A program made the translations under genes and the position numbers. Positions 8,055-16,038 of a DNA stretch of 37,167 bases are shown here, one piece after another (the stretch's first letter is position 1; every line of letters starts with the position of its first letter). The notes below the pieces were generated by a model. It saw only the letters and a list, made by a program, of their open reading frames with translations. It was not told the origin of the DNA and did no database searches. This DNA is from JBCCTJ01 sp039198585. GTDB taxonomy: Bacteria > Bacteroidota > Bacteroidia > Cytophagales > Amoebophilaceae. The stretch covers positions 1 to 37,167 of the forward strand of contig JBCCTJ010000008.1 of assembly GCA_039198585.1 (NCBI GenBank), given 5' to 3'.

Positions 8055-9827
8055 ATGAAAAAAGTAAGAGGAAAAATAGCCCTACTCCCCCCCATTGTAG
8101 CCAACCAAATTGCTGCTGGAGAAGTGATTCAGCGGCCTGCATCAGCTGTCAAAGAGCTGCTTGAAAACAGTCTCGATGCGGGCAGCACAGTAGTCAAAAT
8201 ATTAGTAGAGGAGGGAGGGAAAAAGCTCATTCAAGTAATAGACAATGGCTCTGGTATGACACCAGAAGACCTCAGAATATGCTATCATCCTCATGCGACT
8301 TCTAAGATGCGAGAAGTAGAAGATCTCTATCAGCTAAAAACCTATGGATTTCGTGGAGAGGCTCTTAATGCCATTGCCGCTGCAGCGGCAAAAGTTGAAA
8401 TCATGAGCAGAAGAGTAGAATCAGCAATAGGACACAAAGTAGTTTTAGAAAATGGCATAGTGAGCAAGGAAGAAGCCATAGCTATGCCTGAAGGAACTCA
8501 AATTAGGGTTCACCATCTTTTTGGAAACATTCCTGCAAGGCTCCACTTTTTAAAGTCAAATACAGTGGAGATGCACCATATTATAGCAACCTTGCAAAGA
8601 ACAGCATTGGCAAGAAGAGATGTAACCTTCTCTCTCTACAACAAAAAAGAAGAAATAGTTCATTGGCCAGCTACTAAGTTAAGTCATAGAATCGTCCATA
8701 TGCTAGGAAAAAAATACCAAGAACAGCTACTGCCTTGTGAAGAAAGGACACAAAGTAGCACCATCAGAGGATATGTGGGAACACCCCAACAAGCTAGAAA
8801 AGGAAACAAAGGAAGCTTTTTCTTTGTCAATAATCGCTACATAAAAAGTTCTTACTTGCACCACGCTGTAAAAAAAGCTTTTGAAAGCTTGATCAAACCA
8901 GAGCTATCTCCCTTTTATGTACTTTTTATTGATATTAACCCCGCTGAGCTTGATGTCAACATTCATCCGACAAAAACAGAAGTGAAGTTTGAACATGAAA
9001 AAATTATCTATACACTGGTTTCCTCAAGCGTGCGCAAGGCACTAGGCTCCTACCAAATGATGCCTTCTATTGATTTTGATACCATGCATACCAACCTTTT
9101 CTCATCTCTGAGAAAAGAAGACTTTACACCCGCCACACCCACAGAAAGCCAGACAACAATCAAAGAGTTTCCTTCTCAGCCACTTTTCCCAGTCAAACCA
9201 TTCACTAATAATAAAAAAAAAGAGAGTGAAGAAGTAATAAAAAATGATCAAATAAATCCGCAAAAAATACAAATAAAAAATCGCTATATCATAGCAGAGG
9301 TAAAGTCAGGCCTACTACTAATAGATCAAGAAGCTGCCTATGAAAGAATTCTTTACCAGCGGAACAAAGACAACTTAACTAAGCTCTCTTCAGCCGCTCA
9401 GCAGACTTTTTTCGCCAGCAAGATAGAACTATCCATAGCTGACCTCATACTAGTTAAAGAAGCCCGCAAACAGATAGAAAGCTTAGGTTTCCGCTTTGAA
9501 GTAAAAGAGGATAATCACATTGCGATCACTGGACAGCCAGCTGGTATAGAAGTACAATCGATCGAAGACTTATTCTTAGAAACCATAGAAGAATATAAGA
9601 AGAATAGAGCTGACAGCTCACTAACAACAGAAGAAAAGTGGGCTCGTGCACTAGCTAAAAAGGCCAAACATCAGTTCAAAAAAAAAATGACACTTCAAGA
9701 AATTAATCAGTTGGTCAATTCTCTTTTCGATTGTGACAACCCCAACTATACAGTAGAAGGAAAACCGATTTGGAGGATATTAGGTGAAAGAGAAATTGCC
9801 AACATCATCATGAGAAACGACCAATAA
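8055..9827 (+). CDS. mutL: DNA mismatch repair protein MutL
   Basis: A 590-aa MutL that couples MutS mismatch recognition to downstream repair. The GHKL ATPase motifs are intact: ELLENSLDAGST (about 35-46), DNGSGM (about 63-68) and GFRGEAL (about 94-100). The transducer domain runs to about 330 (NIHPTKTEVKF near 308), followed by a Lys/Thr-rich linker (about 345-405) and a C-terminal dimerisation domain. In that domain the position of the endonuclease signature DQHAxxE reads DQEAAYE (D424 on), so His is replaced by Glu. The distal CPHGRP-like segment is CDNPNY...GKP. Hence the latent nuclease may be absent or altered; some Bacteroidota MutL proteins also depart from the motif. It starts right after its own promoter. 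recG follows, but 418 bp away. Confidence 0.96.
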   Translation: MKKVRGKIALLPPIVANQIAAGEVIQRPASAVKELLENSLDAGSTVVKILVEEGGKKLIQVIDNGSGMTPEDLRICYHPHATSKMREVEDLYQLKTYGFRGEALNAIAAAAAKVEIMSRRVESAIGHKVVLENGIVSKEEAIAMPEGTQIRVHHLFGNIPARLHFLKSNTVEMHHIIATLQRTALARRDVTFSLYNKKEEIVHWPATKLSHRIVHMLGKKYQEQLLPCEERTQSSTIRGYVGTPQQARKGNKGSFFFVNNRYIKSSYLHHAVKKAFESLIKPELSPFYVLFIDINPAELDVNIHPTKTEVKFEHEKIIYTLVSSSVRKALGSYQMMPSIDFDTMHTNLFSSLRKEDFTPATPTESQTTIKEFPSQPLFPVKPFTNNKKKESEEVIKNDQINPQKIQIKNRYIIAEVKSGLLLIDQEAAYERILYQRNKDNLTKLSSAAQQTFFASKIELSIADLILVKEARKQIESLGFRFEVKEDNHIAITGQPAGIEVQSIEDLFLETIEEYKKNRADSSLTTEEKWARALAKKAKHQFKKKMTLQEINQLVNSLFDCDNPNYTVEGKPIWRILGEREIANIIMRNDQ

Positions 9828-10245
9828 AGGACTATTTTTCTATGGAAAACTTGTTGAAAAAAGGAGAAAGATTCGTGAGAAAAAAATAAAGAAAAAAGTG
9901 CATTAGAAAAAAAAAAGAAAAAAGAAAAATCTTTTTTTCAACAAGTTTTCCTCTTTGATAAGTAGTTGAAAAGATCTTGAAAAGTTGTAAAACAAATCAA
10001 TAATCACAGATAAACAAAAATATCGATGTTTTTTTTCAAAGAAATTAACAAGGAAAAAAAGAAAAGAAATTTATCAACAAGCCAACAGCATAATAATAAC
10101 TAGTTTACTTAAATAATATAATTACTTTTATTAGGTTGCTGCATCCATAAGTTTAGTTAGATAAGCAAACTATTATTATCTACTGCGAATATGCTTTGTG
10201 CCTCTATACCTTTATATTGGGCCAGAGATTAAAGCTTAGTCAGTT
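9828..10245. other. AT-rich intergenic region with long inverted repeat and DnaA-box-like 9-mers (candidate replication-related site)
   Basis: There is no gene. A perfect 19-bp inverted repeat (9844-9862 / 9933-9951, GGAAAACTTGTTGAAAAAA) flanks a nearly all-purine 70-nt loop. The arms contain TGTTGAAAA (9852-9860) and TTTTCAACA (9935-9943). A related AGTTGAAAA begins near 9963, and TTATCAACA is at 10071-10079, one mismatch from the canonical DnaA box TTATCCACA. It may equally be the mutL 3' hairpin. An origin is only a weak hypothesis. Confidence 0.3.
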
Positions 10246-12342
10246 GTGAAATCGCTGTTAGACAAAAGATTAGACAATTCTCATTTATTGAGGAGAGAGC
10301 AGGCTGAATTATTGCTTGCCGAAATGGAAATAGCAAACTATGGACAGCTTTTGGTTTTTCTTCCTTATCGTTACGAAGATAGAAGTATCTTTCATAATCT
10401 GTCTCAGCTTAACTCAGCTCAGACTACTCTTCATGTTCAGGGAACGTTAGGGCAGATGCGCTTGATCCGAGGAGCTATGAAAAGCCGCCTGGTTGCCTCT
10501 TTTTCTGATGGGCGTAAGACCATCGATTTGATTTGGTTTAATCAAATTCACTGGATCCAAAAGAAGATGCTACCTGGCCATCGTTATGTCCTCTATGGTA
10601 AAATTTCCACTTTCCAAGATCAGCGGGTAGTCATCCATCCTGAACTAACGCCCTTAGCGACTTATCAGGATAAGCAAATCAGTATTCTTCCTCTTTATCA
10701 TACTACAAAGAAACTCCTCAAAGTGCAGGTTAATACAGTTTTATTGGCGCGCTTACAAAAAAATATATTGCAAGAGGTAGCAGGACATATCCCCGAAAAT
10801 CTTCCTTCTTTTTTTGTCCAGCAGCATCAACTTTTAAGTAGAGAGGTGACTTTGCGAGCTCTCCACTTTCCTGCCGATCAGCGAGAGCTAGCGCGTGCAC
10901 AATATCGGTTTAAGCTAGAGGAGCTCTTTTTTTTACAACTTCGTCTTGCTCGTCTCAATCGCGCAAATGACAGCAGGGAGAAGTCTTTTATTTTTAGTAA
11001 TCACTCCTTACTCCTCCATTTTCAAAAAGACTATCTTCCCTTTCAGCTGACTCTAGATCAAGAAAAAGCACTGCAAGCAATCATTGCTGACTTGGGAACT
11101 GACCGACAGATGAATAGACTCTTGCAAGGTGATGTGGGGAGTGGTAAAACAATAGTCGCTTTTTTGTCTTCTTTACTACCTATAGCTGATCAGGCGCAAG
11201 TAGCTGTCCTGGTTCCCACAGAGATTCTCGCTCTTCAGCACGCCACTACATTGCAGAAGTATGCAGCCCCCTTTGCTCTTAAGATAGCATTGCTGACAGG
11301 ATCTACTACTACCAAGACAAGAGAAGAGATACTGAGAAAGCTCGCTGATGGTAGCATCGATATGATTGTCGGTACTCATGCGCTCTTGCAAGAAGGCGTC
11401 ACTTTTGCGCGACTGGGATTACTTATTATTGATGAGCAGCATCGCTTTGGTGTAGCACAGCGAGCTAAACTATGGCATCAAAGTTATCAGCAACTTAGGC
11501 CGCATGTTTTAGTCATGACAGCAACTCCTATTCCTAGGACATTGGCGATGACACTTTATAGCGGGTTAGCCATCACCACAATTGCTACCCTTCCTCCAGG
11601 GAGATTGCCCGCCAAGACTTATCACTGTTATGATAGCCATCGCTTGCGTCTTTTTGGTTTTCTTAAGAAGAAAATAGCAGAGGGAAGACAAGCATGCATG
11701 GTCTATCCTTTGATAGAGGAATCTGCCAAAGCTGACTACAAATACTTAATCGATGGTTATGAAAGTATCAAAAGAGCTTTCCCTACTATACAGGTTGGCA
11801 TTCTACATAGTCGTATGAAGCCCAGTGATAAAACATGGGAAATGAATCGCTTTTTTAGAGGAGAAACGCAAATCATGGTAGCTACCACCGTCATAGAAGT
11901 TGGTGTGAATGTCCCTAATGCCACTATTATGGTAGTAGAAAATGCAGAAAGATTTGGCTTAGCTCAGCTTCATCAACTTCGAGGTCGTATTAAAAGGAGT
12001 AGCCATCAGCCTTACTGTTTTCTGATGACAGCTGAAAAAATTAGCCAGATAGCTGCTAAGCGTATTCAAGCTATGGTACAAACAGATGATGGGTTTTCTA
12101 TCGCTGAGGTAGACCTGAAGCTCCGAGGCCCGGGCAACTTAGTAGGTTTACAGCAGAGTGGAATACTCAAGCTGCGCTTAGCCAACCTTGCTGAAGATGA
12201 ACACTTGGTCAAAAAAGCTAGGAAAGCTATTCGCTATCTACTCAACGATGATCCCTACTTAGAAAAAAGCGATCATCAGCCTATGCTCAATTATCTCAAA
12301 TGGCTGGCTGCTAATACTCCTGAATGGGAAAAAGTAAGCTAG
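10246..12342 (+). CDS. recG: ATP-dependent DNA helicase RecG
   Basis: A 698-aa RecG, the branch-migrating helicase that remodels stalled forks and Holliday junctions; length is typical. It has an N-terminal wedge/OB region (about 60-160) and two RecA-like helicase lobes. Walker A is GDVGSGKT (from residue 296), the DExH box is DEQH (396-399), and motif III is TATPIPRTLAM. The frame opens with GTG at 10246. No ATG lies close upstream, and the N-terminus (KSLLDKRLDNS) begins as RecG usually does. Motif VI is unusual: residues 577-584 read QLRGRIKR instead of the near-invariant QLRGRVGR, although both arginines are kept. A short stem (12348-12353 / 12363-12368) follows the stop and may be a weak terminator. 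Confidence 0.96.
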   Translation: MKSLLDKRLDNSHLLRREQAELLLAEMEIANYGQLLVFLPYRYEDRSIFHNLSQLNSAQTTLHVQGTLGQMRLIRGAMKSRLVASFSDGRKTIDLIWFNQIHWIQKKMLPGHRYVLYGKISTFQDQRVVIHPELTPLATYQDKQISILPLYHTTKKLLKVQVNTVLLARLQKNILQEVAGHIPENLPSFFVQQHQLLSREVTLRALHFPADQRELARAQYRFKLEELFFLQLRLARLNRANDSREKSFIFSNHSLLLHFQKDYLPFQLTLDQEKALQAIIADLGTDRQMNRLLQGDVGSGKTIVAFLSSLLPIADQAQVAVLVPTEILALQHATTLQKYAAPFALKIALLTGSTTTKTREEILRKLADGSIDMIVGTHALLQEGVTFARLGLLIIDEQHRFGVAQRAKLWHQSYQQLRPHVLVMTATPIPRTLAMTLYSGLAITTIATLPPGRLPAKTYHCYDSHRLRLFGFLKKKIAEGRQACMVYPLIEESAKADYKYLIDGYESIKRAFPTIQVGILHSRMKPSDKTWEMNRFFRGETQIMVATTVIEVGVNVPNATIMVVENAERFGLAQLHQLRGRIKRSSHQPYCFLMTAEKISQIAAKRIQAMVQTDDGFSIAEVDLKLRGPGNLVGLQQSGILKLRLANLAEDEHLVKKARKAIRYLLNDDPYLEKSDHQPMLNYLKWLAANTPEWEKVS

Positions 12343-12395
12343 TAGGTAGTCACTTGCCTCGCGTGACTTTAATGCTCAAAAAATTATACAACTTA

Positions 12396-12533
12396 CTCAA
12401 TGAAAGGTATGCGTTCCCTGAATTGGTTTAAGACTTTTGCTTTCATTTCTTCTAAGGTGTGTTGGTTCATAATGTCTAAGGTTAAATAATCAAATTTAAA
12501 TTTTCCTTAGACATAGTTTGTATTGCACTCTCC
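12396..12533 (-). mobile_element. Left-end fragment of an IS256-family element (type A), transposase start only
   Basis: Read on the minus strand this has a leader with an 8-bp hairpin (GTCTAAGG ... CCTTAGAC), then ATG at 12470 opening MNQHTLEEMKAKVLNQF and about 25 codons before the similarity ends. The same leader and start occur on the plus strand at 21215-21300. The outer edge (about 12533, GGAGAGTGCAAT) resembles the edge at 21215 (GGAAGTGTAATC) and is probably the element terminus. It abuts a fragment of a different IS256-type transposase, as if inserted into it. Confidence 0.6.
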
Positions 12534-12798
12534 TCCATATCTTTTGAACTATCGGTATTGCTCATTTTTCTTGTAGCTAATGCGATTATTTTCTGACCTA
12601 CTACACTTCTTAGAGTTCTTTGTCGTTTTTTGATAAATGGTGGTTCATAGGTGTCATCACGATCTATGTTAGGTTCGATTTCAACTTGATCATAAGATGT
12701 TTTTAATTTTTTTCTGCCTTCTCATTTTTTCGATTACCTGTTTTCCTTTGTGCAAGATCATGTTTCAACTTATTCTCTAAGTCAGCTCTTATTGATGG
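12534..12798 (-). pseudogene. Fragment of an IS256/mutator-family transposase (type B)
   Basis: Minus-strand translation gives DLENKLKHDLAQRKTGNRK, one frameshift, then YDQVEIEPNIDRDDTYEPPF and IKKRQRTL. This is the N-terminal block of IS256-type transposases (family pattern GxVxIxxPRDRxGxFEPxxVKKxQR). The element is truncated on both sides. Its downstream side runs into the type A fragment at 12396-12533. The upstream side ends about 50 bp before the translocase ATG. Confidence 0.6.
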
Positions 12799-12804
12799 TC
12801 AAAA

Positions 12805-12836
12805 TTTGTACTGTGATATTTGATCAACTATCTTTG
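12805..12836 (+). promoter_or_regulatory. Putative promoter of the nucleotide translocase
   Basis: TTTG (12805-12808), a 20-bp spacer and TATCTTTG (12829-12836) form a full -33/-7 match. The -7 ends 13 nt before ATG 12850, implying a very short leader. The alternative TTG start at 12820 would lie inside the promoter. Confidence 0.6.
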
Positions 12837-12849
12837 TGGTCAAAAAGAC

Positions 12850-14283
12850 ATGTTATCTTCAAAGAAAACTTATAGAAAAGTAGGCATTCTTGCCTTGTTA
12901 AAGTTTTTTATTTCTTTTGTTTATATTGTTCTTACTAACCTTAAAGAGCCTTTGATTGTCTTGGCAGCTGACTCGGGAGCCGAAGTGCTTCCTGTTTTAA
13001 AAGGATACCTTGTCTTCCCTGCTTCTATTCTTTTTGTTCTGCTTTTTAATTGGCTTAATAACTACTACAAGCCTACTAAGATTTTCTTTTACTTTATTAT
13101 TTTTTTCTTGTGTTTTTTTTTGTTCTACATTTTTATTTTATCACCCAATGCTGAGCTACTTAGTCCTTCTAAACATGCTACTTCTTTGCTCAATATCTAT
13201 CCTAGCCAAAAACACTGGATTGCTGTTTATCGCCATTGGGTACATGCTTTAGCTTTTATCTTTATAGAGCTCTATGGCCAAGTAACTATTTTTATGATTT
13301 TTTGGGGTATTACTAATGACCTCTGTAGTAATGACCAAGCACGTAATTTTTATCACTTGATTATTGCTGTGGGTTGTCTAGGTGGTATTGTAGGCACTGA
13401 AGTCAATATTTTTCTACTAAAACACTCTACAGAAGCGACGTATAAAAGCCAGGCTGTTTTTTATCTTTTTTGGGTCGCTATTGTGGGCATTTTATTAGTT
13501 CTTTGCACTTATACTTACATTTACTGGAAGTATTACAGTCATGGTGAGTCTAGTTCTATTAAAAAAAGAACCAAAAAGCAGTCAACATCGTTAATGACAA
13601 GCTTGCGATATATCTTTTCTAATTATCATCTTTTAGCTATTGCAGTTATGGTTATTGCGTGCGGTTTAACTATCAACTTGGTGGATGTTACTTACAAAGC
13701 TAATCTGAAAAATTTGTATAATAGTAAAATTGCTTACCAAATTTTCACGGCTCGCACAACAGAGTTAGGGTCATTCCTTGCTGCATTCTTATCCTTATTT
13801 GTTAGTGGTAGGCTTATGCGTTCGCTAGGATGGAAAATAAGTTCCTATATAGCGCCTGTGGTAGTCACTACCACAGGTATTATCTTCTTTGTATCAAGTA
13901 AGTTTCGCTTATCTCTTTCTTTTTTGGATAATTATGATATCAATCCTCTAGTATTTGTTGTCTATATGGGAGTAGCACAGACACTCATTAGCAAGTTGGC
14001 TAAGTACGCATTTTTCGATGCTTCTAAGGAAATTGCTTATTTGGGATTAGAACCCGATGTTAGGCTTAAAGGCAAGGGAGCAGTAGATATGGTTGGGTCT
14101 CGAGCTGGCAAATCATTTTCTGGGCATGTTCATACTTTTTTGCTATGGATAGCTGGCACGTCTAGTGTACTTGACCTAACACATATTTTAATCATTGTCC
14201 TAATTGTGATTGGGCTAGCTTGGTGCTGGGCAGTTGCTTATTTAGGCAAAAGTATCGACAAACATAAAATTGAGAAATCCTAA
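12850..14283 (+). CDS. ATP/ADP translocase of the Tlc/NTT family
   Basis: A 477-aa polytopic inner-membrane protein with about 11-12 hydrophobic helices, the usual size and layout for Tlc (PF03219) nucleotide transporters. Family landmarks are LKEPLIVLAADSGAEVLPVL near the start, the FWGITNDLCS...ARNFYHL segment in the middle, and EIAYLGLEPDVRLKGKGAVD followed by MVGSRAGKS near the C-terminus. Such carriers exchange bacterial ADP for host ATP, or import other nucleotides; which substrate this one takes cannot be read from sequence. They are restricted mainly to obligate intracellular bacteria and plastids, so this gene is the strongest lifestyle marker in the window. I chose ATG 12850 because the promoter overlaps the upstream TTG. 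A MITE-like repeat and a convergent tRNA follow. Confidence 0.95.
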   Translation: MLSSKKTYRKVGILALLKFFISFVYIVLTNLKEPLIVLAADSGAEVLPVLKGYLVFPASILFVLLFNWLNNYYKPTKIFFYFIIFFLCFFLFYIFILSPNAELLSPSKHATSLLNIYPSQKHWIAVYRHWVHALAFIFIELYGQVTIFMIFWGITNDLCSNDQARNFYHLIIAVGCLGGIVGTEVNIFLLKHSTEATYKSQAVFYLFWVAIVGILLVLCTYTYIYWKYYSHGESSSIKKRTKKQSTSLMTSLRYIFSNYHLLAIAVMVIACGLTINLVDVTYKANLKNLYNSKIAYQIFTARTTELGSFLAAFLSLFVSGRLMRSLGWKISSYIAPVVVTTTGIIFFVSSKFRLSLSFLDNYDINPLVFVVYMGVAQTLISKLAKYAFFDASKEIAYLGLEPDVRLKGKGAVDMVGSRAGKSFSGHVHTFLLWIAGTSSVLDLTHILIIVLIVIGLAWCWAVAYLGKSIDKHKIEKS

Positions 14284-14378
14284 ACTCTAACTGTCTACAA
14301 GCTCTTGTGTTTCTCGAAAGTGATTTCGGTATTCGGATTTTTTTATTACGGACAGTCAGGATAATACCAAACTCTACC

Positions 14379-14565
14379 AATCATTAAAAAGTAGCTCTAT
14401 ATGCGATTCTATTAACATTTTTCTAGATAAGAATTGTAAAAAACGCGAAAATGAAAAAAAATAGGAAAAAGCGGTGAATTTTATTTTTTGCTTATGGACA
14501 TTAATAAAAAAATCTTTTCTAGAACTCACATAAAATGTTTTTGAGCAAAAAAGTCTTTACTTTTG
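14379..14565 (+). repeat. MITE-like interspersed repeat, copy 1
   Basis: This non-coding repeat of about 185 bp recurs at 25785-25962 (same orientation) and, inverted, at 28683-28878 and 30520-30710. Shared blocks are CGATTCTATTAACATTTTTC, an A-rich run with AAAATGAAAAAA, CGGTGAATTTT, TTTTTTTGCTTATGGACAT, and CTAGAACTCACATAAAATG. Its ends are imperfectly inverted (AACATTTTTCTAGA / TCTAGAACTCACATAAAATGTT). Here it lies between the translocase and tRNA-Ala, which are convergent. Confidence 0.75.
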
Positions 14566-14580
14566 GCTAATCTTTATTAG

Positions 14581-14654
14581 TGGAGAATAAGGGACTCGAA
14601 CCCTTGACCTTCTCGATGCCATCGAGACACTCTAGCCAACTGAGCTAATTCCCC
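14581..14654 (-). tRNA. tRNA-Ala (anticodon GGC)
   Basis: A 74-nt minus-strand cloverleaf: acceptor GGGGAAT / ATTCTCC, D-arm GCTC/GAGT, anticodon stem TCTCG/CGAGA with loop ATGGCAT, and T-arm AAGGG/CCCTT with loop TTCGAGT. The third acceptor pair is G3-U70, the alanine identity element. The A32-T38 pair in the loop is typical of tRNA-Ala(GGC). CCA is not encoded. Confidence 0.95.
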
Positions 14655-14791
14655 TTTGTGATTAACAACGAAAAATAGCAACTAATAATGAGTTTATTGT
14701 AAATAATGAATTCTTATTAAGGACAATTTAGTTTTTTTAACATAGAGTACAGAAATAAACCTTAAAATTTAACCATCTATAAATAAAAAAA

Positions 14792-14822
14792 TTTGTATCC
14801 CAATAAGAATATATTAATTTTG
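14792..14822 (+). promoter_or_regulatory. Putative dprA promoter
   Basis: TTTG (14792-14795), a 19-bp spacer and TAATTTTG (14815-14822) form a perfect -33/-7 match ending 18 nt before the dprA ATG. Confidence 0.65.
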
Positions 14823-14840
14823 CTATGATAACTATTCAAT

Positions 14841-15962
14841 ATGAAACAAAATAAAAATAAAGTTTTGGCTTCGATAGTTTTAAGCCTAGTGGAAGGAGTA
14901 GGCGATGTACTTTACAAACAGCTGATAGATCAGCTAGGTAGTGCCCAAAAGATAGCCGAAACAGAATCTGGTAAACTCCAATCAATAGGTAAAATAAGTC
15001 ATAGCTTACAACAACAGTTCTTGCAAAAAAGTAAAAATTACCAAAGAGCTAGCGAACTTTATGATCATCATACTCAAGCAAAGATCAAAATACTGGCTTA
15101 TGAAAATGAAGAATATCCCATGCGGCTTAAAGAGCTTCACTCTCCTCCTTCACTCCTATACTATCGAGGCAATACAGACCTTAACTCCTCGCGCATGATT
15201 AGTATTGTAGGCACTCGGAATGCTTCTAATTATGGTAGACAGTGGGTGAAAGAGTTTGTAAAAGACTTAAAACCGTACGATGTAACAATTGTGAGTGGGC
15301 TGGCATATGGTATTGATATACATGCACACAAAGCTGCACTAGCAGAAAATATGGCTACGATCGCTGTCTTGGCAGGAGGGTTAGATCATATATATCCAAC
15401 AGAGCACACAGGAATAGCTAAAGAAATCACTAGTAATGGAGCTATTTTAAGTGAAGCTCCTATAGGAGTAGCGCCAGAAAGATATCATTTTCCAGCCAGA
15501 AATCGTATTATTACAGGTATCACAGATGCAGTAGTAATTGTAGAAGCTGGCCAAAAAAGTGGAGCACTTATTACAGCGCAACATGCAGATGATCTTAATA
15601 GAGAGGTGTTCGCTCTTCCAGGAAATATTAACCAAGCTAATTCACAAGGATGCAACAATCTAATAAAAAGCCATCAAGCTACACTAGTTACAAGCGCAAA
15701 AGATCTAGTTGATATGATGAATTGGCATAAAATAACAGAAAATCATACGGGACAAGTAGTTAATGCTTCTAAGAAGCTGTCTCCCAACGAACAGAAGATT
15801 ATTACAGCACTGAGGCACGCTTCTTTACCCCAGACTATAGATTACTTAAGCTATCAGACTAAAATAGATAGCAATATGTTGCTATCTATTTTGCTAAAAT
15901 TAGAACAAGAACAACAAGTATCATTGTTATCTGGTAATAAATACCAATTAATAAACAACTGA
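14841..15962 (+). CDS. dprA: DNA-processing protein DprA
   Basis: A 373-aa DprA/Smf, which binds incoming single-stranded DNA and loads RecA during transformation; it is widely kept even where competence is unproven. Residues 1-70 form the helical N-terminal domain. Residues about 80-290 are the Rossmann-like DprA core, with SIVGTRNASNYG, VSGLAYGIDIHAH, GGLDHIYPTEH, FPARNRIITG, SGALITAQHA and LPGNI. The last 70 residues resemble the winged-helix DML1 domain. The length is normal and all core motifs are intact. It has its own strong promoter. The next gene starts 76 bp downstream on the same strand and could be cotranscribed. Whether the rest of a competence system exists cannot be judged here. 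Confidence 0.95.
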   Translation: MKQNKNKVLASIVLSLVEGVGDVLYKQLIDQLGSAQKIAETESGKLQSIGKISHSLQQQFLQKSKNYQRASELYDHHTQAKIKILAYENEEYPMRLKELHSPPSLLYYRGNTDLNSSRMISIVGTRNASNYGRQWVKEFVKDLKPYDVTIVSGLAYGIDIHAHKAALAENMATIAVLAGGLDHIYPTEHTGIAKEITSNGAILSEAPIGVAPERYHFPARNRIITGITDAVVIVEAGQKSGALITAQHADDLNREVFALPGNINQANSQGCNNLIKSHQATLVTSAKDLVDMMNWHKITENHTGQVVNASKKLSPNEQKIITALRHASLPQTIDYLSYQTKIDSNMLLSILLKLEQEQQVSLLSGNKYQLINN

Positions 15963-16038
15963 GTAATGCCAAGAAAGTCTAGTATAAAAATATTATGTTT
16001 CTTTGTACTTCATTGTCATTCTTTTAATAAGTCATATC

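Noticed and set aside
12820..12849. TTG start adding 10 residues to the ATP/ADP translocase
   Set aside because: It overlaps the promoter (12805-12836); the ATG at 12850 gives a normal Tlc N-terminus.
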